A DNA stretch of 64,000 nt, taken from NCBI RefSeq assembly GCF_014648355.1, contig NZ_BMQY01000001.1, positions 620,001-684,000 on the forward strand, written 5' to 3'. Positions 41,438-51,692 of this stretch are shown piece by piece. A program made the position numbers and the translations under genes. Below the pieces are notes generated by a model. That model did no database searches. It was given only the letters and a program-made list of their open reading frames with translations, and was not told the DNA's origin. This DNA comes from Couchioplanes azureus (GTDB lineage Bacteria; Actinomycetota; Actinomycetes; Mycobacteriales; Micromonosporaceae). Each line of letters starts with the position of its first letter. Position 1 is the first letter of the stretch.

Positions 41438-42372
41438 TCCGGGCCCCGGTGCCGAATCCAGGTATTTTGCCCTACCGGAGCCGTTTTGTCGTCTGCCGAG
41501 AGGTCGACCACGCGGCCGTGCGGGCTGGTCGCCGCCCACGCCGCGCCGAACAGCAGCAGCTGGTTCAGCACGTAGAGATAGACCAGCAGGCCGACGGCGC
41601 TGGCGACCAGACCGTACGCGGGATTGCGCTGGATCAGCCCGACGAACGACTTGCCCACGGTGTTGAGCAGATAGATGCCGATCCCCACCTGGAGCACGGG
41701 CGGGGCCATCCGCCGCGCGGTCATCCGCAGCCGCGGGACGGCGGCCAGCAGGGCGGCCGCGAGCAGCATGTCGACCGCGATGGTGAGCACCACGCTGACC
41801 ACGGAGAGCAGGAGGCCCAGGCGCCCGTCGGCGAGCCGTTCGAGCAGGACCTCCAGCCCGTAGACGGCGCACACCGACACGACGAGCAACAGCAGGATGC
41901 CGATCAGCACGAGCAGGTCGACCGCCTGCCGCACCCCGACGTAACCCGGCTGCTCGTTGAGCCGCCAGATCAGCCGCTGCGACGACCGGATCGCCTCGAC
42001 CCACCCGACGCCGGTGAGGACCAGGCCGACGATGCCGACGATGCCGACCGTCTTGCCGCTGTCGAGGATCGCCTGCACGTCCAGGAACGGCAGGTTCGCC
42101 GCCAGGAAGTCCTGGACGACCTCGAACAGCGCCGCATTGGAGTTGATCAGGAAACCGAAGACCGAGTAGCCGATCAGTGCGAGCGCGAAGGCCGCGAAGA
42201 ATCCGTAGTAGGCGATCGCCGCCGCCAGACGGCCGCCGTTGACCTCGTCGTAGCGCAGGGCGGCCCGGCACAGGTGGTCGAAGTAGCGGGAGCGGTGCCG
42301 CCAGGCCATGATCCGCGCCTCGACCACCGCGTACGCCCGGTCGATGGCGTTCACGCCGGTGACCGTACCCAA
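41434..42372 (-). CDS. YihY/BrkB-family membrane protein
   Basis: A 312-residue integral membrane protein of the YihY (UPF0761) family with six hydrophobic helices. Signature parts are AAAIAYYGFFAAFALALIG near residue 50, GWVEAIRSSQRLIWRLNEQP near 120, and LYVLNQLLLFGAAWAATSP near the end. Despite old names (RNase BN, BrkB) the function is not established. GTG 42372 or GTG 42354 could be the start. It sits between the 2'-5' RNA ligase-like gene (12-bp gap) and the coupled 136-residue ORF. Confidence 0.88.
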   Translation of the reverse strand: MGTVTGVNAIDRAYAVVEARIMAWRHRSRYFDHLCRAALRYDEVNGGRLAAAIAYYGFFAAFALALIGYSVFGFLINSNAALFEVVQDFLAANLPFLDVQAILDSGKTVGIVGIVGLVLTGVGWVEAIRSSQRLIWRLNEQPGYVGVRQAVDLLVLIGILLLLVVSVCAVYGLEVLLERLADGRLGLLLSVVSVVLTIAVDMLLAAALLAAVPRLRMTARRMAPPVLQVGIGIYLLNTVGKSFVGLIQRNPAYGLVASAVGLLVYLYVLNQLLLFGAAWAATSPHGRVVDLSADDKTAPVGQNTWIRHRGPE

Positions 42373-42384
42373 TGGAGCAGCGAT

Positions 42385-42936
42385 TTACGGGGTGCCGAGC
42401 GGATAGTCGCGGCGGCGTTGCCAGGGACGGTCGCCGGGCGCGGAGAGATCGTGCGAGAACAGCGTGAAGGCGGACACGTCGAACCGGGCCTCGAACTCGG
42501 CCAGGTCCTCGAAGACCGCATCGAGCGCGGCCGCGGCGACGTCCTGGGCGACCGTCACGTGCGGATGGTACGGAAACCGCGAGTCGCGCTCCACGCCCTC
42601 GGCGCCGGCGATCGCGGCGGCGAGCAGCTCACACTCGCTGATGCCGGCGGCCAGGGTGACGAACACGACCTCCGTGATCGGCCGGAACGTGCCGGTGCCC
42701 CGCAGGTGGACGGTGAAGGGCTCCTGCGCCGAGGCGACTTCCTCGAGATGCTTCTCGATCGCCGGCAGCGAGGCGGTGGAGACCTCCGTCGGGCCGAGCA
42801 GGGTGACGTGCGCGGGCGTGTACGCCGCCTGCGGGTCACCCGCCTCGGCCCGGCGCCGGGTCAGCAGCTCCCCCCAGGGCTCGGGGATGTCGATCGCGAC
42901 GCCGATCCGCGTCGTGGGTGTCTCCGTCTGCGCCAC
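42385..42936 (-). CDS. 2H phosphoesterase (2'-5' RNA ligase-like)
   Basis: A 183-residue two-histidine phosphoesterase. The paired motifs are HVTLLG (His43) and HVTVAQ (His125), with conserved flanks AYTPAHVTLLGP and FPYHPHVTVA. The family includes LigT/ThpR RNA ligases and cyclic phosphodiesterases; the substrate cannot be told. GTG 42936 is five bases downstream of the trpS stop. Confidence 0.88.
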   Translation of the reverse strand: MAQTETPTTRIGVAIDIPEPWGELLTRRRAEAGDPQAAYTPAHVTLLGPTEVSTASLPAIEKHLEEVASAQEPFTVHLRGTGTFRPITEVVFVTLAAGISECELLAAAIAGAEGVERDSRFPYHPHVTVAQDVAAAALDAVFEDLAEFEARFDVSAFTLFSHDLSAPGDRPWQRRRDYPLGTP

Positions 42937-42941
42937 CGGCG

Positions 42942-44062
<1,121 letters not shown>

Positions 44063-44100
44063 CGACTCTGGACCGAGCCCCAACCGCTACGAAAGGTCGT

Positions 44101-45081
44101 GTGGTGAAACTTCTCGTCACCGGAGGCGCCGGCTACGTCGGCAGCGTCACCAGCCGCCTGCTGCTCGACGCCGGTCACGAGGTGGTCGTTCTGGACAACC
44201 TCAGCACCGGCTTCCGCGAAGCGGTCGCGCCCGACGCTACCTTCGTCGAGGCCGACATCGCCGACGCCGCCTCGGTGCTGACCCCGGATTCGGGCTTCGA
44301 CGCCGTGCTGCACTTCGCCGGGCTGATCGCCGCGGGCGAGTCGATGGTCAAGCCCGAGCTGTACTGGGACCACAACGTCACCCGCTCCCTGGCGCTGCTC
44401 GAGGCCGTCCGCGCCGCCCGGGTCCCCCGCCTCGTCTTCTCCTCCACCGCGGCCGTCTACGGCAACCCGACCGAGCTGCCCATCACCGAGTCCGCCACCA
44501 AGGCGCCCACCAACACGTACGGCGCCACCAAGCTGACGTTCGACTTCGCGCTCACCTCGGAGGCGTTCGCACACGGGCTGGCGGCCGTGTCACTGCGCTA
44601 CTTCAACGTGGCCGGCGCCCTGATCCGCGCCGACGGCACCGCCATCGGCGAGCGGCACGACCCGGAGACGCACCTCATCCCCATCGCGTTGCAGGCGGCC
44701 GCCGGCAAGCGGGACAAGCTGCAGCTCTTCGGCGACGACTACCCGACGATCGACGGCACCTGCGTCCGCGACTACATCCACGTGGCCGACCTCGCCCGCG
44801 CCCACCTGCTCGCCCTCGACGCGGCGACCGGCGGCGAGCACAAGATCTACAACCTGGGCAACGGCAACGGCTTCTCCAACCGCCAGGTCGTCGAGGTGGC
44901 CCGCGACGTCACCGGCGCCGCGCTCGACGTCGAGGTGGCCCCGCGGCGCGACGGCGACCCCGCCACCCTGGTCGCCTCGTCGGAGCGCGCCCGCGACGAG
45001 CTCGGCTGGGTGCCGGAGAAGGCCACGTTGCAGGACATGATCGGCGACGCCTGGGAGTTCTACCGCACTCACGTCGCGTGA
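44101..45081 (+). CDS. galE: UDP-glucose 4-epimerase
   Basis: A 326-residue SDR-family epimerase interconverting UDP-glucose and UDP-galactose. The NAD loop is VTGGAGYVGS (7-16), FSSTAAVYGNP near 120 carries the Ser/Thr, and the catalytic YGATK is near 140. RYFNVAGA and RDYIHVADLARAH are typical of GalE. GTG 44101 (followed by a second GTG) has GAAAGG upstream. galK follows 12 bases after the stop, so they form an operon. Confidence 0.93.
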   Translation: MVKLLVTGGAGYVGSVTSRLLLDAGHEVVVLDNLSTGFREAVAPDATFVEADIADAASVLTPDSGFDAVLHFAGLIAAGESMVKPELYWDHNVTRSLALLEAVRAARVPRLVFSSTAAVYGNPTELPITESATKAPTNTYGATKLTFDFALTSEAFAHGLAAVSLRYFNVAGALIRADGTAIGERHDPETHLIPIALQAAAGKRDKLQLFGDDYPTIDGTCVRDYIHVADLARAHLLALDAATGGEHKIYNLGNGNGFSNRQVVEVARDVTGAALDVEVAPRRDGDPATLVASSERARDELGWVPEKATLQDMIGDAWEFYRTHVA

Positions 45082-45093
45082 GCTGACCCCGTC

Positions 45094-46236
45094 ATGGATG
45101 TCGCGGCCTCGGCCACGGCGGCCTTCCGCGCCGCCTTCGGCACCGATCCGGCCGGCCTCTGGGCCGCGCCCGGACGGGTCAACCTGATCGGCGAGCACAC
45201 CGACTACAACGCCGGCTACGTGCTGCCCTTCGCCCTGCCCCAGCAGGTGGTGGCGGCCGCGGCACCCGGCGACGGGCCGGGATGGACGGTCTGCTCGGAC
45301 CTCGCCCCGGGGGCGGTGACCTTCGCCGACCCGGCACCCGGCACGGTCGAGGGCTGGGCGGCGTACGTGGCGGGCGTGGTGTGGGCGCTGCGCGAGGCCG
45401 GGCACACCGTGCCGCCCGCCCGGCTCGCGCTCGCCTCCGACGTGCCGGTCGGCGCCGGGGTCTCCTCCTCGGCGGCGCTGGAGTCCGCGGTGCTCACGGC
45501 GCTCGCCGACCTGGGCGGGCTCGACCTCCCGCCGGCCCGGCGGCCCGCGCTCGCCCAGCGCGCCGAGAACGGCTACGTGGGCGCGCCGACCGGGATCATG
45601 GACCAGTCGGCCTCGCTGCGCTGCGAGGCCGGCCGGGCGCTCTTCCTGGACTGCCGGTCGCTGGAGATCGAGCAGATCCCCTTCGACCTGGCGGCCGAGG
45701 GGCTGGCCGTGCTGGTCGTCGACAGCAACACCCCGCACCGGCACATCGACGGCGAGTACGGCGCCCGCCGGGCATCCTGCGAGGCGGCGGCCCGGATCCT
45801 CGGCGTGCCGGCGCTGCGCGACGTGCCCACCGGCGAGCTCGACGCCGCGCTCGCGCGGCTCGGCGACGAGGTCATGCGCCGCCGGGTCCGTCACATCGTC
45901 ACCGAGAACCAGCGGGTGCTCGACATTGTGGGCCTGCTGCGCGCGGGGCGCATCCGGGAGATCGGCCCGCTCCTCACCGCGTCGCACGTCTCCATGCGCG
46001 ACGACTTCGAGATCACCGTCGACCGGGTGGACGTGGCGGTCGAGGCGGCGCTCGCCGCGGGCGCGTACGGCGCCCGGATGACCGGCGGCGGCTTCGGCGG
46101 CTGCGTCCTGGCTCTGATCGACACCGAGGCGGCCACGGCCGTCACCCGAGCGATCGAGGAGGCCTACCGCACCCGCTCCTTCGCCCCGCCGACCGCCTGG
46201 TCCGCCACCCCTGGCCCGGGGGCCCGCCGGCTCTGA
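45094..46236 (+). CDS. galK: Galactokinase
   Basis: A 380-residue GHMP kinase phosphorylating galactose at C1. The signature is GRVNLIGEHTDYNAGYVLP (27-45), the phosphate loop DVPVGAGVSSSAALE near 123, GIMDQSAS near 167 and TGGGFGGCVLAL near 330. It is cotranscribed with galE. No galT (uridylyltransferase) lies beside them, so the Leloir pathway must be completed elsewhere. Confidence 0.95.
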   Translation: MDVAASATAAFRAAFGTDPAGLWAAPGRVNLIGEHTDYNAGYVLPFALPQQVVAAAAPGDGPGWTVCSDLAPGAVTFADPAPGTVEGWAAYVAGVVWALREAGHTVPPARLALASDVPVGAGVSSSAALESAVLTALADLGGLDLPPARRPALAQRAENGYVGAPTGIMDQSASLRCEAGRALFLDCRSLEIEQIPFDLAAEGLAVLVVDSNTPHRHIDGEYGARRASCEAAARILGVPALRDVPTGELDAALARLGDEVMRRRVRHIVTENQRVLDIVGLLRAGRIREIGPLLTASHVSMRDDFEITVDRVDVAVEAALAAGAYGARMTGGGFGGCVLALIDTEAATAVTRAIEEAYRTRSFAPPTAWSATPGPGARRL

Positions 46237-46274
46237 TCGGCATATCCGCGGGATCGGACGGGTATGCGCAGGGC

Positions 46275-46469
46275 ATGACAGTCGAATCGGAAGAGCACCG
46301 GCCGAACGAGTACGGCTTCTCCGGCGCCGCCACCGCGCCCGAGCCCGAGCGCGCGCCCGAGCCGGCCGGGAAGGTCGACGGCGAGAGCATCGCGGTGCCC
46401 GCCGGCGACATCACCGGCGCGGTCAGCGAGGCGATCGAGGACGCGACGACCCGCGACGACGACCGCTGA
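46275..46469 (+). CDS. Small acidic hypothetical protein
   Basis: A 64-residue ORF (VESEEHRPNEYGFSGAA at the start; ITGAVSEAIEDATTRDDD at the end), very acidic and probably disordered. Codons end mostly in G or C. Its ribosome site is weak. It lies between galK and the cysN 3' end. Plausibly a real small gene but unproven. Confidence 0.5.
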   Translation: MTVESEEHRPNEYGFSGAATAPEPERAPEPAGKVDGESIAVPAGDITGAVSEAIEDATTRDDDR

Positions 46470-46523
46470 CGCGGACCAGCCCGCCCGGCCCGGGGCCGGA
46501 CGGGCTGGTCGGCGACCGTGGCG

Positions 46524-47822
46524 TCAGGCGGCCTCGATGATCATGCCGGCGCCGACCGTGCGGTTGGTCGTCTCGTCGATCAGGATGAAGCCGCCGGTGG
46601 TGCGGTTGCGGCGGTACTCGTCCGCGAGCAGCGGCAGGGTGGTGCGCAGGCGGACCCGGCCGATCTCGTTCAGCCCCAGCTGCGGCGCGCCCTCGTCGCG
46701 GTGCAGGGTGTTCACGTCGAGCCGGTACTGCAGGCCGCGGATGACGGTCCGGGCGGTCCGCGTGGTGTGCTTGATCGTGTACTTCCCGCCGACCCGCAGC
46801 GGCGCGGTCTCGTCCATCCAGCAGATCATCGCCTCGATGTCCTGGGCGACCGCCGGGGCGTTGTGCGGCCGGCAGATCATGTCGCCGCGGGAGATGTCGA
46901 TCTCGTCGGCCAGCCGGACCGTCACCGACATCGGCGGGAAGGCCTCGTCGACCGGGCCGTCGGCGGTGTCGATCGCCGCGATCTTGCTGGTCATGCCGGA
47001 AGGCAGCACCATCACGTCGTCGCCCGGCTTGAGCACGCCCGAGGCCACCTGGCCGGCGTAGCCGCGGTAGTCGGTCACGGTGGTGGACTGCGGCCGGATC
47101 ACGTACTGCACCGGGAAGCGGACGTCGACCAGGTTGCGGTCGGACGCGATGTGCACGTGCTCCAGGTGGTGGAGCAGCGACGGGCCCTCGTACCAGGGGC
47201 TCTTCTCGGAGCGGGAGGCGATGTTGTCGCCCTCCAGCGCGGAGATCGGGATGATGGTGAGGTCCGTGATGTCCAGCTTCGCGGCGAACGAGGTGAACTC
47301 GTCGGCGATCCGGTCGTAGACCTCCTTGTCCCAGCCGACCAGGTCCATCTTGTTGACGCAGAGGACGAGGTGCGGCACGCGCAGCAGCGAGGTCAGGAAC
47401 GCGTGCCGGCGGGACTGCTCGACCAGGCCCTTGCGGGCGTCCACCAGGATCAGCGCCAGGTCGGCCGTGGAGGCCCCGGTGACCATGTTGCGGGTGTACT
47501 GGATGTGGCCCGGGGTGTCCGCGATGATGAACTTGCGCCGCGGCGTGGCGAAGTAGCGGTATGCCACGTCGATGGTGATGCCCTGCTCACGCTCGGCCCG
47601 CAGGCCGTCGGTGAGCAGCGCGAGGTTGGTGTACTCGTCGCCGCGCGCGGCGCTGACCGCCTCGACCGCCTCGAGCTGGTCGGAGAAGAGCGACTTGGTG
47701 TCGTAGAGCAGGCGGCCGATCAGCGTCGACTTCCCGTCGTCGACGCTGCCCGCGGTGGCGAACCGCAGCAGGTCCATGTTGCGGGCGGCGGCCGCCTCGG
47801 TCTCCAGAACTGCCTGACTCAT
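46524..47822 (-). CDS. cysN: Sulfate adenylyltransferase subunit 1 (GTPase)
   Basis: A 432-residue EF-Tu-like GTPase that drives APS formation with CysD. The P-loop GSVDDGKSTLIGRLLYDTK is near residue 25, TDGLRAEREQGITID near 72, DTPGH near 103 and NKMD near 158. The C-terminal beta-barrels are complete; no APS-kinase (CysC) domain is fused. ATG 47822 shares its A with the cysD stop (TGATG). It is the last gene of the cysQ-cysD-cysN group. Confidence 0.95.
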   Translation of the reverse strand: MSQAVLETEAAAARNMDLLRFATAGSVDDGKSTLIGRLLYDTKSLFSDQLEAVEAVSAARGDEYTNLALLTDGLRAEREQGITIDVAYRYFATPRRKFIIADTPGHIQYTRNMVTGASTADLALILVDARKGLVEQSRRHAFLTSLLRVPHLVLCVNKMDLVGWDKEVYDRIADEFTSFAAKLDITDLTIIPISALEGDNIASRSEKSPWYEGPSLLHHLEHVHIASDRNLVDVRFPVQYVIRPQSTTVTDYRGYAGQVASGVLKPGDDVMVLPSGMTSKIAAIDTADGPVDEAFPPMSVTVRLADEIDISRGDMICRPHNAPAVAQDIEAMICWMDETAPLRVGGKYTIKHTTRTARTVIRGLQYRLDVNTLHRDEGAPQLGLNEIGRVRLRTTLPLLADEYRRNRTTGGFILIDETTNRTVGAGMIIEAA

Positions 47823-48733
47823 CAGAAGTAGCCTTCCCGCTTGCGGTCTTCCATCGCGGCCTCGCTGACCTTGTCGTCGCCCCGGGTGGCGCCGCGCTCG
47901 GTGATCCGGGTCGCCGCCACCTCGTCGATGACCTTCTCGACGGTGTCGGCGTCGGAGAGCACGGCGGCGGTCTGCGACGCGTCGCCGACCGTGCGGTAGC
48001 GCACCCGGCGGGTCTCGACCTTCTCGCCCTCCCTGGGGACGATGAACTCGTTGACCGCGTAGAACATCCCGTCGCGCTCGACGACCTCGCGGTCGTGGGC
48101 GTAGTAGATGCTCGGCAGCGCGATGTTCTCCTTGGCGATGTAGTGCCACACGTCCAGCTCGGTCCAGTTGGAGAGCGGGAAGACGCGGATCGACTCGCCG
48201 GGGTGGTGGCGCCCGTTGTAGAGCGACCAGAGCTCGGGACGCTGGTTCTTCGGGTCCCACTGGCCGAACTCGTCGCGGAAGCTGAACATCCGCTCCTTGG
48301 CGCGGGCCTTCTCCTCGTCGCGGCGGGCGCCGCCGAAGAGGGCGTCGAAGCGGTACTTCTCCACCGCGGCCAGCAGCACCGGCGTCTGGATCCGGTTGCG
48401 GGTGCCGTCGGGCAGCTCGCGGACCAGGCCGGAGTCGATCGCCTCCTGCACGCTGGCGACGACCAGGTTGAGGGCCAGCTCGGAGACCCGGGCGTCGCGG
48501 TACTCCAGGACCTCGGGGAAGTTGTGACCGGTGTCGACGTGCATGACCGGGAAGGGGATGCGCGCCGGGGCGAAGGCCTTCTCGGCCAGCCGCAGCATCA
48601 CGATCGAGTCCTTGCCGCCGGAGAAGAGCAGGACGGGCCGCTCGAACTCCGCCATGACCTCGCGCATCACGAAGATGCTCTCGGCCTCCAGGGCGTCGAG
48701 ATGGGATACGCGATAGGGCTTCGCCTGGCTCAC
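47822..48733 (-). CDS. cysD: Sulfate adenylyltransferase subunit 2
   Basis: A 303-residue PP-loop enzyme making adenosine 5'-phosphosulfate from ATP and sulfate. The PP-loop is LLFSGGKDSIVMLRLA near residue 35, HVDTGHNFPEVLEYRD follows, and FGGARRDEEKARAKER is typical of CysD. GTG 48733. It is 37 bases downstream of cysQ and coupled to cysN. APS can feed cysteine synthesis or, via a kinase encoded elsewhere, PAPS for sulfotransferases. Confidence 0.95.
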   Translation of the reverse strand: MSQAKPYRVSHLDALEAESIFVMREVMAEFERPVLLFSGGKDSIVMLRLAEKAFAPARIPFPVMHVDTGHNFPEVLEYRDARVSELALNLVVASVQEAIDSGLVRELPDGTRNRIQTPVLLAAVEKYRFDALFGGARRDEEKARAKERMFSFRDEFGQWDPKNQRPELWSLYNGRHHPGESIRVFPLSNWTELDVWHYIAKENIALPSIYYAHDREVVERDGMFYAVNEFIVPREGEKVETRRVRYRTVGDASQTAAVLSDADTVEKVIDEVAATRITERGATRGDDKVSEAAMEDRKREGYF

Positions 48734-48770
48734 AGGATCCCTAGCCTTTCGATGTGCGTGTGTGCAGGGG

Positions 48771-49661
48771 TCAGGTTAGCGGGAGGTGACGCTGCAGCGC
48801 TGCAAGCAGACGGGGAGCAAGATCCTTGCGACAGACCAGGAGATCCGGCAGTTTGGGATCGGCCTGGTTGTATTTCAACTCACTTCCATCGATTCGGCTA
48901 GCGTGCAGTCCAGTGGCTGACGCCACAGCGACGGGCGCGGCGCTGTCCCACTCGTACTGGCCGCCCGCGTGCACGTAGGCGTCGGCCTCCCCGCTGATCA
49001 CCGCGGCGATCTTGACGCCGGCCGATCCCATGGGCACCAGCTCCGCGCCGATGTCCTCGGCGAGGGCGGTGACGAAGGCCGGCGGGCGGGTGCGGCTCGC
49101 GGCGATCCGGATCGGGCCGCCGGTGGCGGCGGCGAGCGGCAGCGGCGGGTAGGCCGGAATGTTGTCCGTGGCGAGCGTCCGGTGCTGGGCCGGCATCGCG
49201 ACCGCCCCGGCCGCCAGGCAGCTCGGGCTCGAGCAGTCGGCGGTCCAGAGCGCCACGTGCACCGCCCAGTCGGCGCGGCCCTCCTCGGAGAACTCGCGGG
49301 TGCCGTCCAGCGGGTCGACGATCCAGACCCGGGAGGCGTCCAGCCGGTCCGGGCGCACGATGCCGTGCTCGCCGTCCTGCCACGCGACGCGGGAGTGGTC
49401 GTCCTCCTCCGACAGCACCGCGTCGGCCGGGCGCCACCGGGCGAGCTCCGTCCGCAGCAGGTCGTGCGCGGCCTTGTCGCCGGCCGCCTTCAGGGCCTTG
49501 CCGTCCGCGTACCCCATCTCCGCACGGACCTGGAGCAGCACCTGGCCGGCGCGGTCCGCCAGCCAGCGGGCGAACGCGGAGTCGTTGACCGGCGGCGTGC
49601 CGCCGGGCTCCGGTTCCCGCTGACCCGCTACGCGTGCCGACGTCCCTGTCTGCTCGCTCAT
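48771..49661 (-). CDS. cysQ: 3'(2'),5'-bisphosphate nucleotidase (PAP phosphatase)
   Basis: A 296-residue inositol-monophosphatase-fold phosphatase removing the 3' phosphate of PAP, the by-product of PAPS-using sulfotransferases. Metal motifs are LSEEDDHSR near residue 90, WIVDPLDGTREFSEEG near 122 and GGQYEWDSAAPVAVA near 240. ATG 49661 has GAGGAGA upstream; an in-frame ATG at 49673 lacks one. It begins 15 bases after the polyprenyl sugar-phosphate transferase gene and precedes cysD. Confidence 0.9.
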   Translation of the reverse strand: MSEQTGTSARVAGQREPEPGGTPPVNDSAFARWLADRAGQVLLQVRAEMGYADGKALKAAGDKAAHDLLRTELARWRPADAVLSEEDDHSRVAWQDGEHGIVRPDRLDASRVWIVDPLDGTREFSEEGRADWAVHVALWTADCSSPSCLAAGAVAMPAQHRTLATDNIPAYPPLPLAAATGGPIRIAASRTRPPAFVTALAEDIGAELVPMGSAGVKIAAVISGEADAYVHAGGQYEWDSAAPVAVASATGLHASRIDGSELKYNQADPKLPDLLVCRKDLAPRLLAALQRHLPLT

Positions 49662-49676
49662 CGCTCTCCTCATGAT

Positions 49677-51551
49677 TCAGTACGCTCCCGACGATCGCAC
49701 CACGGCGGTCATGGTCCGCAAAAGGATCACCAGGTCCAAACTCAGGGACCAGTTCTCCACATAGCGCAGGTCCAGCCTGACCGCCTCCTCCCACGGAAGG
49801 TCCGAGCGACCGGAAACCTGCCAGAGGCCCGTCATGCCCGGTTTGACCGCGAGCCGGCGCCGCACGTCGTCGGCGTAGGCCGCGACCTCCGACGGCAACG
49901 GCGGACGCGGGCCGACCAACGACATCTGGCCCGACAGGACGTTGAGAAGCTGGGGCAGCTCGTCCAGCGAAAGCCGGCGCAACCACCGTCCGACCGGGGT
50001 CACGCGCGGGTCGTCGCGGATTTTGAAGAGCACACCGTCGTGCTCGTTGAGGTGCCGGAGCTCGGCCAGCCGGGCCTCGGCATCGACATACATGCTGCGG
50101 AACTTGAAGATGCGGAACGGGGAGCCGTCGCGGCCGACCCGGACCTGCCGAAAGAGTACCGGCCCGCGCGAGGTCAGCCGGACACAGAGTGCGACGGTTA
50201 ACAGCAGCGGACCGAACAGGACCAGGAGAAACAGGGCACCGAGGCGGTCGAAGAGGTCCTTGACGATCCGCGCGCCGCCGTGCAGCCGCGGATGCTCGAC
50301 GTGCAGCATCGGCAGCCCGTCGAACGGGCGGATCGTGGTCCGGGCCCCGGCGACGTCGATCAGCGCGCTCGCCACGATCAGGTCGACCTCGTCGCGCTCC
50401 AGGCGCCACGCGAGCCGGCGCAGCGCCACCCCGTCGAGCTCGGGGCAGCTCAGCACCACGACCGTGTCCGCGTCGGCGGCGTCCACCGCGGTCGCCACGT
50501 CGTCGAAGGTGCCGTAGACGGGCAGATCCACGTCGCTGGCCTTGGGCCGGGGCCGGCCGTCGCGCCGCTCGGCGTGGTCACCGGGACCCCGCCCGGCGTG
50601 CTCGTCGGGGCTGCCGTCGGGCTCGGGCGGCAGGCAGGCGCCGACGACCTCCAGGCCGTGGTAGCGCTCGCGGCGTAACTGCCGGGTGATCGCGATGACG
50701 GACAACTCGTGCCCCACCACCAGCACCCGGCGCAGGCTCGCGCCCCGCGCCCGTTCCAGATGCAGGCGCTTGCGCAGGGCGAAGCGCAGGACCACGGCCG
50801 TGACGGTGGCGGTCGGCAGCGCGGCGAGGACGTACGACCGGGCGAGCTCCAGCTCCAGCGCGTACGAGACGACGGCCACGCCCGCGATCAGGCCCACTCC
50901 CCCGCGGAACACACGCTGGTATTCATCCGTGCCGACGAACAGGAAGCGGCGCTCGTACGCCCGGCTGACCACCAGCACCGCCAGCAGCGCCACCGGCAAC
51001 AGCGCGGACAGCAGCAGATACCAGCGGTTGTACGTGGTCACTTCGTCGCCGAAGCGCAGCCCGAAGGTCACCGCCCCGGCCGTCACCCCGGCGAGGAGGT
51101 CGCTGCCGACCAGGGTCCGCACGTAACGGCGCTCCCAGCGCTGACGCCTCGACATCGCGGCGTGCTTGCCGCGGACCCGGACGAAGGGCCGCCCCGCGGG
51201 CCGGGCCGCCGACGACCGGTTGGGCCGCGGCGACCACAGCCGGTCCACGGCCTGGTTCTTCGCGCGTTCGCTCGCGAGCCACCCGCCGGCACCCGCCTGG
51301 GGCGGCCCGTTGTCCTCGTCGCCCGCGGGCCGGGCCGGGGAGGGGATCTTGCTGTTGCGGGCCCGGTCCCGGTACGGCGACGGGCGATGCGGGCGTGGCC
51401 CGTGGTTGGCCGGCGGATGGTTCGCCGGACCGTGGCGCTCCGGGACGTCGGCCCGGGCCGGCTCCGAGCCGCCCCGCTGCTGGACGGTCGGCAGGACCAC
51501 GGTGGGTTCGTCGATCGCCGCCTTGCGGCTTCCGGACAGGTCCTGTGTCAC
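49677..51551 (-). CDS. Polyprenyl glycosylphosphotransferase (exopolysaccharide initiation)
   Basis: A 624-residue membrane sugar transferase of the WbaP/CpsE type that loads hexose 1-phosphate on undecaprenyl phosphate. A Pro/Arg-rich N-terminal tail (about 1-135) precedes four helices (about 145-270) and a nucleotide-fold CoA-binding-like domain (LRRVLVVGHELSV). A fifth helix follows, then the catalytic region with FRQVRVGRDGSPFRIFKFRS, LRRLSLDELPQLLNVLSGQM and the C-terminal VKPGMTGLWQVSGRS. GTG 51551 has GGGGGAGG upstream. It leads the unit with cysQ, cysD and cysN. Confidence 0.92.
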   Translation of the reverse strand: MTQDLSGSRKAAIDEPTVVLPTVQQRGGSEPARADVPERHGPANHPPANHGPRPHRPSPYRDRARNSKIPSPARPAGDEDNGPPQAGAGGWLASERAKNQAVDRLWSPRPNRSSAARPAGRPFVRVRGKHAAMSRRQRWERRYVRTLVGSDLLAGVTAGAVTFGLRFGDEVTTYNRWYLLLSALLPVALLAVLVVSRAYERRFLFVGTDEYQRVFRGGVGLIAGVAVVSYALELELARSYVLAALPTATVTAVVLRFALRKRLHLERARGASLRRVLVVGHELSVIAITRQLRRERYHGLEVVGACLPPEPDGSPDEHAGRGPGDHAERRDGRPRPKASDVDLPVYGTFDDVATAVDAADADTVVVLSCPELDGVALRRLAWRLERDEVDLIVASALIDVAGARTTIRPFDGLPMLHVEHPRLHGGARIVKDLFDRLGALFLLVLFGPLLLTVALCVRLTSRGPVLFRQVRVGRDGSPFRIFKFRSMYVDAEARLAELRHLNEHDGVLFKIRDDPRVTPVGRWLRRLSLDELPQLLNVLSGQMSLVGPRPPLPSEVAAYADDVRRRLAVKPGMTGLWQVSGRSDLPWEEAVRLDLRYVENWSLSLDLVILLRTMTAVVRSSGAY

Positions 51552-51641
51552 CCGAACCTCCCCCGCGCCGTCAGATCACGCGCACCGTTGTGGGTGCGGC
51601 TATGTGACCAACGCGCTAACGGCAGGCGGCGTCACGGGACC

Positions 51642-51674
51642 GATAGACGGACAAAACGGTCCAAACGATCTATC
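51642..51674. promoter_or_regulatory. Operator-like inverted repeat before the polyprenyl transferase
   Basis: Nested dyads GATAGA (51642-51647)/TCTATC (51669-51674) and GGAC (51649-51652)/GTCC (51659-51662) lie about 90 bases upstream of the start and next to the pth 3' end. Confidence 0.35.
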
Positions 51675-51692
51675 CGTTCGCCCCTCATGGGA

